Shown here: positions 13,967-22,940 of the stretch, piece after piece
How positions within the stretch are numbered: position 1 is the first letter of the stretch
Layout of the letters: every line of letters starts with the position of its first letter
IMG/VR virus record: IMGVR_UViG_3300025128_000178
Location: 1 to 33,289 of that record
Reading direction: 5' to 3' (one strand)
Length of the DNA stretch: 33,289 nucleotides
Source: a virus
The notes under the pieces: model-generated
Told to the model about the DNA's origin: nothing
The model's input: the letters and a program-made list of their open reading frames with translations, nothing else
The model's database searches: none
Made by a program: the position numbers and the translations under genes

Positions 13967-14335
13967 TTAATTTAACAAAGGATTTTTGTTCTCCTCTTTA
14001 ATAACGTCAAGTTGGTCTTGTAAGTAACCTATTTCTTTTTGCAAAGCAATAATTTTATTATTTGACTCATTTGATGTTTCGGCAATAACTTTTAACGAAG
14101 GATTAATACCTTCATCAATACTTTTATTAATGTAATTAACAGAAGTTTCAATAGATGCAAACCGTTCTTCAATTGCTTGTTGAGCGTTTTCAGTTTCCCC
14201 AATACCACCGATTTCTGCCTCTAAATTTTCAAGTCTATTTATGTAAGTAGCCCCGGTATAACCAAAACCAGCTAACGTGCCGACAATAGACACTAATGCT
14301 ATTAGTTGTGTTGTTTTGTTTTCAAACCATTCCAT
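13967..14335 (-). CDS. Small membrane protein with coiled coil (spanin- or holin-associated-like)
   Basis: 122 aa from ATG 14335 (AGGAG at 5-nt spacing); a GTG two codons upstream is less suitable. A single transmembrane segment (LIALVSIVGTLAGFGYTGA, about residues 10-28) is followed by a long coiled coil rich in Glu, Ile and Asn. This is the layout of inner-membrane spanins and similar phage envelope proteins. No partner outer-membrane lipoprotein gene is seen, so the role is not certain. It is followed by the 1051-aa gene with a single base between. Confidence 0.7.
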   Translation of the reverse strand: MEWFENKTTQLIALVSIVGTLAGFGYTGATYINRLENLEAEIGGIGETENAQQAIEERFASIETSVNYINKSIDEGINPSLKVIAETSNESNNKIIALQKEIGYLQDQLDVIKEENKNPLLN

Positions 14336-14357
14336 TTTCACTCCTAATTAATAAGTA

Positions 14358-16610
14358 TTATATATCTGGTTGTAAGTTTATCATGTCTCCAAGGCTATTC
14401 AAATTGACTTTAGCCAATTGATAAAAGGCCTCAGTATTATCAGATATAACAGAATCAGCATATATAGCTCTAGGTTCGTACCAAGTATCTTGCGTAGGTA
14501 ATTGTATTTCTCTGTACGCATCAAACCCTACGACGTAACCTAGATAAGCTACTAAAGTTGATTGGTCTCCATATTCTCCTGTTTCTTGTTGTTCCGTTTC
14601 AGCTTGTTCTTGTTGTGCTTCTATGTTTTGGGCTACTATTTGTTCAGCTATTTGATCTGCTTCACTAGCTGTCATAACTCCTGATACTGCTGTATCTATT
14701 TCACCTTGCATGTCTTGAACTTGAACATCTGCCATAGCTACTTGAGGTGTACCGTCAACATCGGGCAAAACATTTATTGTTATTGTTGTCCCCCCAGATG
14801 TGCCTGTATCTGAACTCATAGACAATATTTGTTGTGTTTGTGCAGAAGCAGAAGCGAATTGGTCGGATAAACTAGGAGAACTTGTTGTACTTACGCCCCC
14901 AGTTGATGACATAGATGCACCAGATGAACTGCTTGTAACCGTAGAAACATTAGATCCTCCACTAGACCCCCCAGAGTATATTGAACTATTTCCCCCTACA
15001 GAATTTGCACTAGAAGAATAACTATTTCTAGCTGTTTGCATTGTCCCGGCAACAACATCTAAAGCAGATATTCTTACTGAACTTCTTTGTTCTCCTACTT
15101 CTTCTTCGTTTTCGGCGAAGACTTCTTCGATTTCGTTTTCGGACTCAATTTCTTCTTCGATGCTTTCTTCGGTTTCGGCAAGAAGCTCTTCACGACTTTC
15201 TGTAATCTCGAAGACTTCATCAGTTTCTTGAATTTCGTCCATCGTTTCTTCAAACCACTCTTCCAAGTCTTCAATAGACTCGAACTCTTCAATCCTTTCT
15301 TCTTCATTTTCTAGTTCCTCTCTAATTATTGTTTCAAATTCAAATATATCTATAAGTTCATCGGTTCTAATTATATCTAAAACAGCCAACGGCTCATCAA
15401 TACGTTCAAATATTACATACTCTTCTTCAATTATATTAAAATCAGGAAGTGGATCAACATCGCCGATACTATATTCTTCAAATAACATTTCTTCTTCCTC
15501 CCACCCAAATATGTCATCACCACCAAAAGTTATTAATATTTCTTCATATTCTTCTTCATACCCAACGTAGTTAAACTCTTCAAATGGCTCTTCAAACCAT
15601 TCTTCTTCCATATAGTAATCATCGTAGTTTGTTTCTTCTCCATAACCATAATCAAATTCTTCTTCAATGTAATATGCTACTGAAGCTTCTTGTGTATAAC
15701 CCGCACAAAACGGAGCATACTGTGGATCTTCATTACATTGTTGGTCATCGTAAGCTTCCCAATATAAAGGACATGAGGTGCTGTGCAACGAATCTAATCC
15801 ACATTGTTGAGCTAAATATGCAGCAGCGTACCCAGAACAACTTGAACTATTTAAAGGGTCGCTACAGTCAACTGCATTACCTGAACCTTCTCCATATAAA
15901 CTGCCACCATTTTCTAACAATGTATTAAATGAAGTATTATTAAAATTAGTATTTACACATGTGCCAGCAACATTAGTTGTACCTGTGCTACATTCATCGT
16001 GAAAAAGGTACGTATAGATCTCTGTCGCGCTTCCTTGTTCTCCTATTAATACGTCATGGTTAGTTATATTCAACCCACCATATCTATATTCAAACGTATC
16101 ATTAGTCCAAAGTATAACTTCAAAACTATTGTCAGTATTATTACGGCCATACTCTTTCATGTTGTACCAACCAAAAACAGACTTATCAGTAAAATTTTTA
16201 GCTAACATTTTTGAACCGTTATCTCTAATTAAGTCAGTCCAAAAAGGATATAAAGTATAAGTGGTATGAGGTAACGGATCAGGTGTGTAGTCACCACAAT
16301 AGTTATTATAATTTACATTTCCTGTACCTAAACCAAAATGTAGACATCCATTAGTGGCCATCCTTGCAGATGTAAAATCTTCTCCGTATAAAGTAAAAGT
16401 AAAATCTAAATTAAAAGCCCCTGCTAATTGGTCATCGCCAGTATTAAAATTAGTTGTCCCGGTAAGATTAGTTAAATTAAAAAGATCTTGATTAGCTTCG
16501 TATATATACTCAGCTTTTAGTTGATTAACCCCTAATGCAAATAGCCCTGATAAAAGTAAACTACTTATAAAACACCATATATTAGCTTTAGTAGTTATTA
16601 AACTCTTCAT
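14358..16610 (-). CDS. Secreted NIDO-like protein with large acidic and serine-rich regions
   Basis: 750 aa. N-terminal signal peptide or anchor (NIWCFISSLLLSGLFALG, about 9-27). Residues about 40-200 resemble a NIDO (nidogen-type) extracellular domain: F-T-L-Y-G, then A-T-N-G-C-L-H-F-G, P-L-P-H-T, L-Y-P-F-W-T-D-L. Cys pairs in 205-305 suggest disulfides. Residues about 310-510 are an extreme acidic low-complexity run of E, D, F and Y. A Ser/Gly/Thr-rich part follows (about 520-620), and the C-terminus has TQDTWYEPRAIYADSVISDN, a pattern I have seen in marine phage proteins. It may be an adhesin or a surface protein rather than a virion part. The start overlaps the upstream gene by 23 nt. Confidence 0.65.
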   Translation of the reverse strand: MKSLITTKANIWCFISSLLLSGLFALGVNQLKAEYIYEANQDLFNLTNLTGTTNFNTGDDQLAGAFNLDFTFTLYGEDFTSARMATNGCLHFGLGTGNVNYNNYCGDYTPDPLPHTTYTLYPFWTDLIRDNGSKMLAKNFTDKSVFGWYNMKEYGRNNTDNSFEVILWTNDTFEYRYGGLNITNHDVLIGEQGSATEIYTYLFHDECSTGTTNVAGTCVNTNFNNTSFNTLLENGGSLYGEGSGNAVDCSDPLNSSSCSGYAAAYLAQQCGLDSLHSTSCPLYWEAYDDQQCNEDPQYAPFCAGYTQEASVAYYIEEEFDYGYGEETNYDDYYMEEEWFEEPFEEFNYVGYEEEYEEILITFGGDDIFGWEEEEMLFEEYSIGDVDPLPDFNIIEEEYVIFERIDEPLAVLDIIRTDELIDIFEFETIIREELENEEERIEEFESIEDLEEWFEETMDEIQETDEVFEITESREELLAETEESIEEEIESENEIEEVFAENEEEVGEQRSSVRISALDVVAGTMQTARNSYSSSANSVGGNSSIYSGGSSGGSNVSTVTSSSSGASMSSTGGVSTTSSPSLSDQFASASAQTQQILSMSSDTGTSGGTTITINVLPDVDGTPQVAMADVQVQDMQGEIDTAVSGVMTASEADQIAEQIVAQNIEAQQEQAETEQQETGEYGDQSTLVAYLGYVVGFDAYREIQLPTQDTWYEPRAIYADSVISDNTEAFYQLAKVNLNSLGDMINLQPDI

Positions 16611-17649
16611 TACAAGTACGCTTTGACTTCCATTTTCCGCTTTCTCCCCTAGTGTTTTTACACTGTTTCATGAATTCACTTTTATATTGTTTAGCGTCTG
16701 GTCTTTTAGAAGGGTTTTCTTTCCAATATTTACTGGCTTCTTTACCTATCTTTCCATACGCTGGACAAGGAGTGCCTGCCATTTCCATTGCTTGAAAAAC
16801 ACGGGAGTCTTGGCAAAGGATACCTACTGAAGCAACTTTCATCCCAGTATCATATAAATATTTAGACAACTTTAATCTTTCACAATTCTCATCTCTTACA
16901 GTTCTACCTGTTGAAATACCAAATACTTGCCCTTGAAAGGCTCCAGATCTACCAACAGTACACAAGTCCTGACTATAACTCATGATTGAAGGAGCTATAG
17001 CAGAAGCTGGTGGGGCTTCGGTTTTAATATTTTGGTTAATAGTTTGCTCTGATTTACTTTCATTTATATTTCTATTTGTGTTGTCAGACGTAGTATTACT
17101 TTCATTAATGTTAGTGTTTTTATTATCAGTAGTTACGTTTGACTCAGATGTGGATTGGTTAATATTCGTATTGTTGTTTGTATTGTTATTCGTGTTTGTA
17201 TTATTAGACGTACTTGTAGAAGTATTAGTGTTGTTTGTTGTGGTTGTATTAGTGACGTTTTGATCCACACTTGAATTAACTGTACTTGTAGAAGTATTTA
17301 CATTCGTGTTGGTACTGTTATTAGTATTAGTAGCCGTACTCGTATTTACGTTCGTGTTCGTATTATTGTTCGTGTTCGTATTGGTATTTGTATTGGTATT
17401 TGTATTGGTATTTGTATTGGTATTCGTGTTCGTACTGGTATTTGTATTAGTGTTTGTATTAGTATTTGTATTGGTATTAGTGTTCGTATTGGTATTTGTA
17501 TTGGTATTGTTCGTAGTTGTAGTGTTAGTTGTTTCTAAACTATTCTGCTCACAATACTGTTCCCCAGCTGTACAGTCACCTGTTTGGTCTCCATAAGTTG
17601 TACTAAGGAATAGAACTCCTAAAGCCATTAGTAATAGTTTTTTGTGCAT
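16588..17649 (-). CDS. Secreted protein with Asn-Thr repeat and conserved C-terminal domain
   Basis: 353 aa from ATG 17649 (GGAG 9 nt upstream); the frame extends five codons further but lacks an RBS there. A signal peptide (KKLLLMALGVLFLSTTYG) comes first. Residues about 40-210 are a low-complexity Asn-Thr dipeptide tract, almost exclusively N, T and S, coded by near-identical 6-bp units. The C-terminal 140 residues form a folded domain with six Cys (IMSYSQDLCTVGRSGA ... RDENCERLKLSKYL ... AMEMAGTPCP), a pattern recurring in marine phage proteins. Likely a surface or tail-associated protein; the Asn-Thr tract may be a length-variable linker. Confidence 0.7.
   Translation of the reverse strand: MHKKLLLMALGVLFLSTTYGDQTGDCTAGEQYCEQNSLETTNTTTTNNTNTNTNTNTNTNTNTNTNTNTNTSTNTNTNTNTNTNTNTNTNTNTNNNTNTNVNTSTATNTNNSTNTNVNTSTSTVNSSVDQNVTNTTTTNNTNTSTSTSNNTNTNNNTNNNTNINQSTSESNVTTDNKNTNINESNTTSDNTNRNINESKSEQTINQNIKTEAPPASAIAPSIMSYSQDLCTVGRSGAFQGQVFGISTGRTVRDENCERLKLSKYLYDTGMKVASVGILCQDSRVFQAMEMAGTPCPAYGKIGKEASKYWKENPSKRPDAKQYKSEFMKQCKNTRGESGKWKSKRTCNEEFNNY
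17015..17530 (-). repeat. Coding low-complexity Asn-Thr repeat tract
   Basis: Units of AAT/AAC and ACT/ACC/ACG codons; on the plus strand it reads as repeats of GTATTGGTATTT. The most regular part is 17370-17510. Exact repetition would allow slippage and change of length. A 19-nt piece of it also occurs at 410-428. Confidence 0.85.
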
Positions 17650-17688
17650 TGGCTGTCTCCGCAATAGCCGTTTTATTTTTTATAAAAT

Positions 17689-17702
17689 CAATCTATAGAT
17701 TG
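17689..17702. promoter_or_regulatory. 14-bp perfect palindrome upstream of secreted Asn-Thr protein
   Basis: CAATCTATAGATTG lies 40 nt upstream of ATG 17649 in an AT-rich gap; a possible minus-strand -10 (TATAAA) follows. It could be an operator. Confidence 0.45.
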
Positions 17703-17751
17703 TAATATTTCTTGGGCTTTAGGTATAGAGAAAGAAACTATTTTTACTAAT

Positions 17752-18030
17752 TTAATGTCTTTTAATAGAGGGCAAAGGAATAATTTCGCCAAATTGAGTA
17801 GTATAGGCTTCTGTAGTGTCCAATAAAAAAGCTAAAAAATTAACTAATACTCTTTTGTCCATATCATTTTGAACAGCAATATTAGAAACTAAAATAGTTA
17901 AAGCCGTAGTTACTTCCCAAGGTGTTAGTTCTTCGGTAACTTCTTCTAAGATAGGATAAATTTCACTTACTAAATTAGCTATTGCAGACTCTACTTCACT
18001 TTGTTTTAGATAATCATCAAAAGAAGACAT
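17752..18030 (-). CDS. Small helical protein, unknown
   Basis: 92 aa, mainly helical with Leu/Ile/Val-rich segments (LTPWEVTTALTILVSN) but no clear transmembrane helix, and an acidic N-terminus. A TATAAT hexamer lies about 7-12 nt upstream of ATG 18030 and no clear Shine-Dalgarno is seen. It is in a row with the helicase gene 14 nt upstream. Not recognised. Confidence 0.6.
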   Translation of the reverse strand: MSSFDDYLKQSEVESAIANLVSEIYPILEEVTEELTPWEVTTALTILVSNIAVQNDMDKRVLVNFLAFLLDTTEAYTTQFGEIIPLPSIKRH

Positions 18031-18044
18031 ATTTTAATTATACA

Positions 18045-19493
18045 TCATTCAAACCAACTGCGAACCTCTCCTAGAACTTCGTTACTAATCTTAACTTTGT
18101 TTAATAAATTCTTTAGTATCTGTTCATCTACTGTGCCTTCTGAAACCAAATCAATATATGTGCAACTGTGTTCCTGACCAATTCTGTGAATACGATCTTC
18201 AGCTTGTACTCTTAATTCCAAATCATAGGAGTTAGAATAAAAGATCATTGTACTTGCTTCAGTTAAAGTAATACCTCTGCCACCTGTCTGTGGGTTAGAC
18301 ACAAAATATCTAAGTTCGTTCTCCGGGTCTTGAAACTTTTCAATAATATTATGACGTTCGTCTTGAGGTGTCTTACCGTAATAAGAAGCTACAGCACCTT
18401 CTCCATATTTATTGGCTATGGCTTTTTCTAATTCTTGTATGTCGGTTTGGAATACTGCAAAGATTACAACTTTTCCAGATGTCTCTTCTAGTAGATCCAA
18501 TACAGTTTGTATTCTGTTGTTCTTTAAAACAATAGTTTCCCCTTCTTCATTACGCAGACTACCAGCTACCACTTGTTGTAACCGCATTAGTTGAGTAAGC
18601 ATATTCATTGTGGAAAAAAGTTCGTCATTAAGGATCATTAAGGCTTCTCGCTTCATGGTTCCGTATGCTCGTTTTTGTTCATCGGTTAATTCAACGTGTC
18701 TTCTAACATATACTTTCTCCGGGAGATCTAAACATTCATCTTTAATTTTCCTAATAGAAAAATCTTTGATTGATTCTTGGAGCTCTTCTAGTTTTTGAAA
18801 CCCAACTATCTGCTGGAAAGCATGGCTACCCATTTGTCTTCTTTGTGTTATGGCGTATCTTGCTTGAAAAGCATAAAAACTACTGAAGCCTAAAAGATTC
18901 GGAGAAAGAAAATAACATTGTGAATATAAATCGAGAGGTGCTTTGGTGATAGGAAACCCAGTTAAGATTCTTCTGTAGTCAGCTAGTGGAGCCAACTTAA
19001 TCAGATGCTTTGTTCGTTTAGCTTTTGGATTCTTAATAGTAGTTGATTCATCTACGGCCATCATTACGTCATGTGTAACTAAAAACTCCTCAACAAATTT
19101 ACATGCTTTGACTGTAGCAAAAGCTTCAACGTTAACTAGAAAAATATTTAAAGTCCCTTCACTTGGTTCAGTTACCATTTTCTTATATTCATATAACCAT
19201 TTTTGAGTGTGGTTGGGTTGCCACACCAAAACATTTCTTTGTATACGTTCTGGCAGATGCTTATTAATTTCATTAACATCCCAATTTCGTAAATTACCTT
19301 TCGGCGAAACAATTAACAGTCCTGATATTTTACCTTCCTCGAATAATATACCTGCGTTGTCTAAAAGTATTTTAGATTTGCCGAGTCCCATTTCCAAAAA
19401 TAGTGCAAATAGGTTACGATATGCACTTGACTGAAGAGTTTCTAACTGATGCTTGTATGGTTCGCTTTTAAATTTGTAGTCGTTTAATTTCAT
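18045..19493 (-). CDS. SNF2-family DEAD-like helicase/translocase
   Basis: 482 aa. Walker A M-G-L-G-K-S (35-40), V-D-E-S (motif II, about 146-149), L-T-G-F-P (motif III-like, about 178), and near the end Q-T-G-G-R-G-I-T-L (motif V) and R-I-H-R-I-G-Q (motif VI). G-x-G-K and the RIHRIGQ motif are diagnostic of SNF2-type SF2 ATPases, which move along double-stranded DNA. In phage it may help replication, recombination or host takeover. AAAGGACAG precedes ATG 19493. It is transcribed away from the replication operon across a 100-bp divergent gap. Domains are complete; the exact role is inferred. Confidence 0.85.
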   Translation of the reverse strand: MKLNDYKFKSEPYKHQLETLQSSAYRNLFALFLEMGLGKSKILLDNAGILFEEGKISGLLIVSPKGNLRNWDVNEINKHLPERIQRNVLVWQPNHTQKWLYEYKKMVTEPSEGTLNIFLVNVEAFATVKACKFVEEFLVTHDVMMAVDESTTIKNPKAKRTKHLIKLAPLADYRRILTGFPITKAPLDLYSQCYFLSPNLLGFSSFYAFQARYAITQRRQMGSHAFQQIVGFQKLEELQESIKDFSIRKIKDECLDLPEKVYVRRHVELTDEQKRAYGTMKREALMILNDELFSTMNMLTQLMRLQQVVAGSLRNEEGETIVLKNNRIQTVLDLLEETSGKVVIFAVFQTDIQELEKAIANKYGEGAVASYYGKTPQDERHNIIEKFQDPENELRYFVSNPQTGGRGITLTEASTMIFYSNSYDLELRVQAEDRIHRIGQEHSCTYIDLVSEGTVDEQILKNLLNKVKISNEVLGEVRSWFE

Positions 19494-19590
19494 AAGTTCT
19501 GTCCTTTATTCTTCGTTATATATTCAAACACATCTTTAAGTGTTGCAATTCATTATATAGATGATATGATGCTCATGCAACTTTGAGTTG
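19494..19590. promoter_or_regulatory. Divergent promoter region before the replication operon
   Basis: Plus strand: TTGCAA (19543-19548), 16-nt spacer, TATGAT (19565-19570) forms a plausible sigma70-type promoter with transcription starting near 19577. GTTGCA (19542-19547) and TGCAAC (19576-19581) form inverted arms around it, suiting an operator. The minus-strand promoter for the helicase must also lie here, but no good hexamers are seen. Confidence 0.5.
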
Positions 19591-19920
19591 ATGATGAAAG
19601 AAAGAAAAGAAAACGGACGAATAACTAGACTACAAATCGAAGTCTTTTACGATAATTCCTCAGAAGAATTTTTCATCGATATTACCGATCCTACCAATCG
19701 TATCACTCCCTACACTATAGGAGCCTTTGCTACTTTAGATGAGGCATTAAGATATACCTACACAACACTGGACCAACCAATTGGCATTGTTGAAGTAGTT
19801 GGATTGTCGACTGGTAATATTACATTTACTTTAGAGCCGTTAAAATCTTCTCCATGGCCCGAAGTTGCTAAGAAAGATAACGTAGTAGATATAAGGAGTA
19901 AAAATGGAAAAGATAAATGA
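19591..19920 (+). CDS. First gene of replication operon, unknown
   Basis: 109 aa from ATG 19591 (ATG 19594 is an equally possible start; no strong RBS). A predicted beta-rich fold (RLQIEVFYDNSSEEFFIDI) and a helical part, then a short basic tail. The end overlaps the next gene by 17 nt. It may be an early regulator because of its position just after the promoter. Not recognised. Confidence 0.6.
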   Translation: MMKERKENGRITRLQIEVFYDNSSEEFFIDITDPTNRITPYTIGAFATLDEALRYTYTTLDQPIGIVEVVGLSTGNITFTLEPLKSSPWPEVAKKDNVVDIRSKNGKDK

Positions 19921-20476
19921 ACTATTTGAAGAGAGTACAACAAAAGCTGTTGAAGAAATTTCTGATGATTCTATTGGAGACCTTAGTGCCCTCTGCCAAA
20001 AATTACTTAGAGTTCAGGCAGATATTGGAAATGCAGAAGAAAGATTAAAAAGAAAGAAAGAACAGGAGAGGGAACTTTCTGAACAACTCATACCAGACAA
20101 GTTAGCACAACTTGGCGTAACAGACATTAAACTAAATGACGGATCTCGCATTTCTGCGGATCCTTTTTACAGTGCTCGTATTTCTGCTGACAATGCAGAA
20201 GCAGCTCACGCATGGCTACGAGAACAAGGACATGGAGACATCATAAAAAACACAATGACACTTTCGTTTGGTCAAGGTGAAGATGATCTCGCAAAAGAAT
20301 TGGTTGTATCGTTAACTAAACAAGGGTTTATACCCGAGGAAAAGGAAGCGGTTCACCCAAGCACTCTGAGGGCATTTGTTAAAGAACAAATAGAATCAGG
20401 GAATCAATCGTTTGACCAAGATATACAGAAGAGATTCTCTGTGTATCAAGGCAAGCGCACAAAAATAAATCGTTGA
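19904..20476 (+). CDS. Conserved podovirus-type protein, unknown
   Basis: 190 aa. SD AAGGAGTAAAAATG. N-terminal coiled coil (about 30-65, RLKRKKEQERELSEQ), then I-P-D-K-L-A-Q-L-G-V-x-x-I-K-L-x-D-G, N-A-E-A-A-H-A-W-L-R, and V-H-P-S-T-L-R-A-F-V-K-E, a pattern seen in small replication-linked proteins of podoviruses. Function is not established; the position immediately before an ssDNA-binding-like gene suggests an accessory replication role, which is inference. Confidence 0.65.
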   Translation: MEKINELFEESTTKAVEEISDDSIGDLSALCQKLLRVQADIGNAEERLKRKKEQERELSEQLIPDKLAQLGVTDIKLNDGSRISADPFYSARISADNAEAAHAWLREQGHGDIIKNTMTLSFGQGEDDLAKELVVSLTKQGFIPEEKEAVHPSTLRAFVKEQIESGNQSFDQDIQKRFSVYQGKRTKINR

Positions 20477-20498
20477 ACGAAGAAAGAAGGAGTAAAAA

Positions 20499-21287
20499 AT
20501 GGCAACGAAGAAAAATGGTAACGGGACATCCTTAACGTCCCTTTTTGAAAGCATCGAAGAAAAAGGTTTCGGAGATGTGGGTGCGGAAGACCTCAAGACT
20601 CCGCGTGTCAGTATAGTCCAGGCAATGTCTCCGCAAAGACAAAAAACCAGTTCGGACTATGTTGCAGACGCAGAGGAAGGAGACATCTTCTTTTCAGGTA
20701 ACAATTCTTGTATAAATGGCGACGAAGGTTTGCTATTTCTACCTGTCTACTACAACAAAACTCTAGTTGAGTGGCGTTTGAGGGAGAAAGGTGGTGGACT
20801 TGTTACCGTGCATTCCGCAGATTCAGACCTGTTGAACCGATGCACACGCGACGGTCAAGGTAGGTTAGTAACGCCAGGAGGGGACACCCAACTGACTACG
20901 ACTGCCAACCATTATGGCTACGCGCTGGTTGATGATTCACCTCAAAGGTGTGTTATTAACATGACAGGATCTCAACTTAAACACTCGCGTTCTTGGAACA
21001 CTTTGATCCAAGGTACTAAGCTGCAAGGTGCTAAGGGGTTATATACTCCTCCTGCATACTCGCACTGGTATAGTTTAAAAACGCAAGTGGAGTCCAATGA
21101 TCGTGGATCGTGGTATAGCTACAGCATTACCCAAGAAAGGATCTTGGCGGAGAAAGAAGTTGACCTCTTTAAAGAGGCAGAAGATTTCTCTAAGTTTTGT
21201 TCCTCTGGAGGCATGGACCAATTACCCGGTCAAAAGTCTACAGCAATAGAGGATAAGTCTGATTCCAACAAGGATTGGGAAGACTAA
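20499..21287 (+). CDS. Probable ssDNA-binding-like replication protein
   Basis: 262 aa. SD AAGGAG. The core reads P-R-V-S-I-V-Q-A-M-S-P, then GDIFFSGNN, CVINMTGSQLKHSRSWNTL and GSWYSYSI, a conserved phage family found beside primase and polymerase genes. The beta-rich middle and aromatic residues suit an OB-like fold, and the family is sometimes annotated as single-stranded DNA binding; that label is not biochemically proven as far as I know. A C-terminal acidic tail (SDSNKDWED) ends the protein, a feature typical of phage SSBs such as T7 gp2.5. A terminator follows. Confidence 0.6.
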   Translation: MATKKNGNGTSLTSLFESIEEKGFGDVGAEDLKTPRVSIVQAMSPQRQKTSSDYVADAEEGDIFFSGNNSCINGDEGLLFLPVYYNKTLVEWRLREKGGGLVTVHSADSDLLNRCTRDGQGRLVTPGGDTQLTTTANHYGYALVDDSPQRCVINMTGSQLKHSRSWNTLIQGTKLQGAKGLYTPPAYSHWYSLKTQVESNDRGSWYSYSITQERILAEKEVDLFKEAEDFSKFCSSGGMDQLPGQKSTAIEDKSDSNKDWED

Positions 21288-21294
21288 TCACTTT

Positions 21295-21332
21295 AGGCCT
21301 CGATATTACATTTACTTGAAATATCGAGGCCT
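21295..21332. terminator. Hairpin with 13-bp stem, terminator-like
   Basis: Perfect arms AGGCCTCGATATT (21295-21307) and its complement (21320-21332) with a 12-nt loop, in the 60-nt gap before the primase gene; followed by TCTCTTTG, a weak T-run. It probably limits read-through inside the replication operon, or may protect message ends. Confidence 0.65.
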
Positions 21333-21347
21333 TCTCTTTGAGATTGT

Positions 21348-22940
21348 ATGGAAGAAATCGCAAAAAAATTCAAGGAAGTATTTTCTGGTTTAGATAGAGC
21401 GCACGGCATTTATGAAATAACCGGGCAGAAGAATACTGCTAAAGGAGTCAAGAAAGACGGTCGAGGACGGACCCTACAGGAGCCTTTGACTCTAGATTTG
21501 TGGGAAAGTCACCTGAAAGGTAATACATCTATTGGTGTAATTCCGCTTACAGATGATGAAACTTGTAAGTGGGGGTGTATTGATGTGGATGAATATCCAA
21601 TTGATACAAAAGGTTTAATCCAAAAGATTGAGGAGATGCAATTACCATTACTGCCTTGTATGACTAAATCAGGAGGAGTTCATTTATTTTTATTTACTAA
21701 GCAACCTATTCCAGCTTTTAAATTTCAGAGCAAGCTAGAAGAAATAGCAGCAGCCATGGGGAGAACGGGAGATGAAATATTTCCTAAACAATATGAGTGG
21801 TCTAAACAATTACCAAAGGAAAGGCAGACAGGTAATTGGTTAAACATGCCTTACTTTGCTGGGGAAGATACTACCAGATACGCATTAAAATCAGACGGGG
21901 AAGCAGCAGACATAGATGAGTTTTTTGAGCTCGTAGAAAACATTTCAATTACCGAAGCACAATTGGATAAATTTATCCCGGTTAAGAAAAGCAGAAAGAA
22001 ACAAGTTACTAAAGAAGGAACAATGTGGGATGAGGCTCCTCCTTGTTTAGTTCACATGAAGTTAAATGGAATCCCAGAAGGAATGCGTAATAATGCTTTA
22101 TTAAATTACGGCGTGTTCTTACGCAAAGTCTACCCAGAAGGAGAGGAATGGAAAGACCAACTACAAGAAATAAATAAAACCGTATGCAGCAAACCTCTTT
22201 CACATAGCGAATTAAATACAATCATCCAAAGCCTAGAAAAATCAGAATATAGATACCAATGCAGTAAGCAACCTTTAGTGGATTTCTGCCAAAGCGGTAT
22301 TTGTGTAACACGTAGGCACGGCATAGATGCTTCAGAAAGGGATCCAAATTTTGGTGGTTTAAGAAAATACTTAACTGATCCACCTTTATGGCATTTAGAT
22401 GTAGACGGAAGAACAATAGTTTTAGACACTAAACAGTTGCACAACTTTTCTATGTATCAGCAAAGATGTATGGAAGTTTTAAACATCTGCCCTCCTGACG
22501 TGAAGAAATCAGATTGGGTAGCTAAGTTAAACAACTTATTACAAGACGTACAAGAGGTTGAAGTCCCAGCAGATATGACCAAGCAGGGCTTACTTCAAGC
22601 GGCTATATATGAGTTCTGTAGATTATCAGAATCTTCTTCAAGATTATCTATAGCCTCGAACGGAGTATTTAGATTTGAAGAAGAGGGAGAAAAGCAGTGG
22701 TGGTTTACAGGGAGAGATGTGGTCATCTTTATACAAGAGTTTAAAAAGATGCGTCACATTAAAGAAGCAGAAGTATTTACCGAGTTAAAACAAATGGGAG
22801 CTACCAACATAGCTAAGTACATAGACAGAACCGTAGGGAATAAAAAGATTTGGATACTAGATATATATGAAGTAGATGAAAGTTCAATAGACGCTACAGA
22901 TTTTAAAGCAGTTAAAGACGCATTGCCATGGGAAGAATAA
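21348..22940 (+). CDS. Archaeo-eukaryotic-type primase (PrimPol family)
   Basis: 530 aa. Residues 70-120 carry W-G-C-I-D-V-D (75-81, the metal-binding Asp pair) and K-S-G-G-V-H-L-F (107-114, the SGG-x-H nucleotide-binding motif), followed by D-E-I-F-P-K-Q; this is the AEP domain as in phage and TOTE-type primases. Residues about 230-310 resemble the primase C-terminal helical domain (GMRNNALLNYGVFLRK, then CSKPLSHSELNTIIQSLEK), followed by a Cys/His-bearing stretch (YQCSKQPLVDFCQSG). The rest is unassigned. It should make primers or extend them at replication forks. The stop overlaps the helicase gene by 13 nt. Confidence 0.85.
   Translation: MEEIAKKFKEVFSGLDRAHGIYEITGQKNTAKGVKKDGRGRTLQEPLTLDLWESHLKGNTSIGVIPLTDDETCKWGCIDVDEYPIDTKGLIQKIEEMQLPLLPCMTKSGGVHLFLFTKQPIPAFKFQSKLEEIAAAMGRTGDEIFPKQYEWSKQLPKERQTGNWLNMPYFAGEDTTRYALKSDGEAADIDEFFELVENISITEAQLDKFIPVKKSRKKQVTKEGTMWDEAPPCLVHMKLNGIPEGMRNNALLNYGVFLRKVYPEGEEWKDQLQEINKTVCSKPLSHSELNTIIQSLEKSEYRYQCSKQPLVDFCQSGICVTRRHGIDASERDPNFGGLRKYLTDPPLWHLDVDGRTIVLDTKQLHNFSMYQQRCMEVLNICPPDVKKSDWVAKLNNLLQDVQEVEVPADMTKQGLLQAAIYEFCRLSESSSRLSIASNGVFRFEEEGEKQWWFTGRDVVIFIQEFKKMRHIKEAEVFTELKQMGATNIAKYIDRTVGNKKIWILDIYEVDESSIDATDFKAVKDALPWEE

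Noticed and set aside
15087-15314. Phe-rich plus-strand frame and Lys-rich minus-strand frame (15095-15307)
   Set aside because: Both are shadows of the poly-Glu coding tract of the secreted protein.
17306-17596. Val/Leu-rich plus-strand frame that looks like a membrane protein
   Set aside because: It is the antisense translation of the Asn-Thr repeat.
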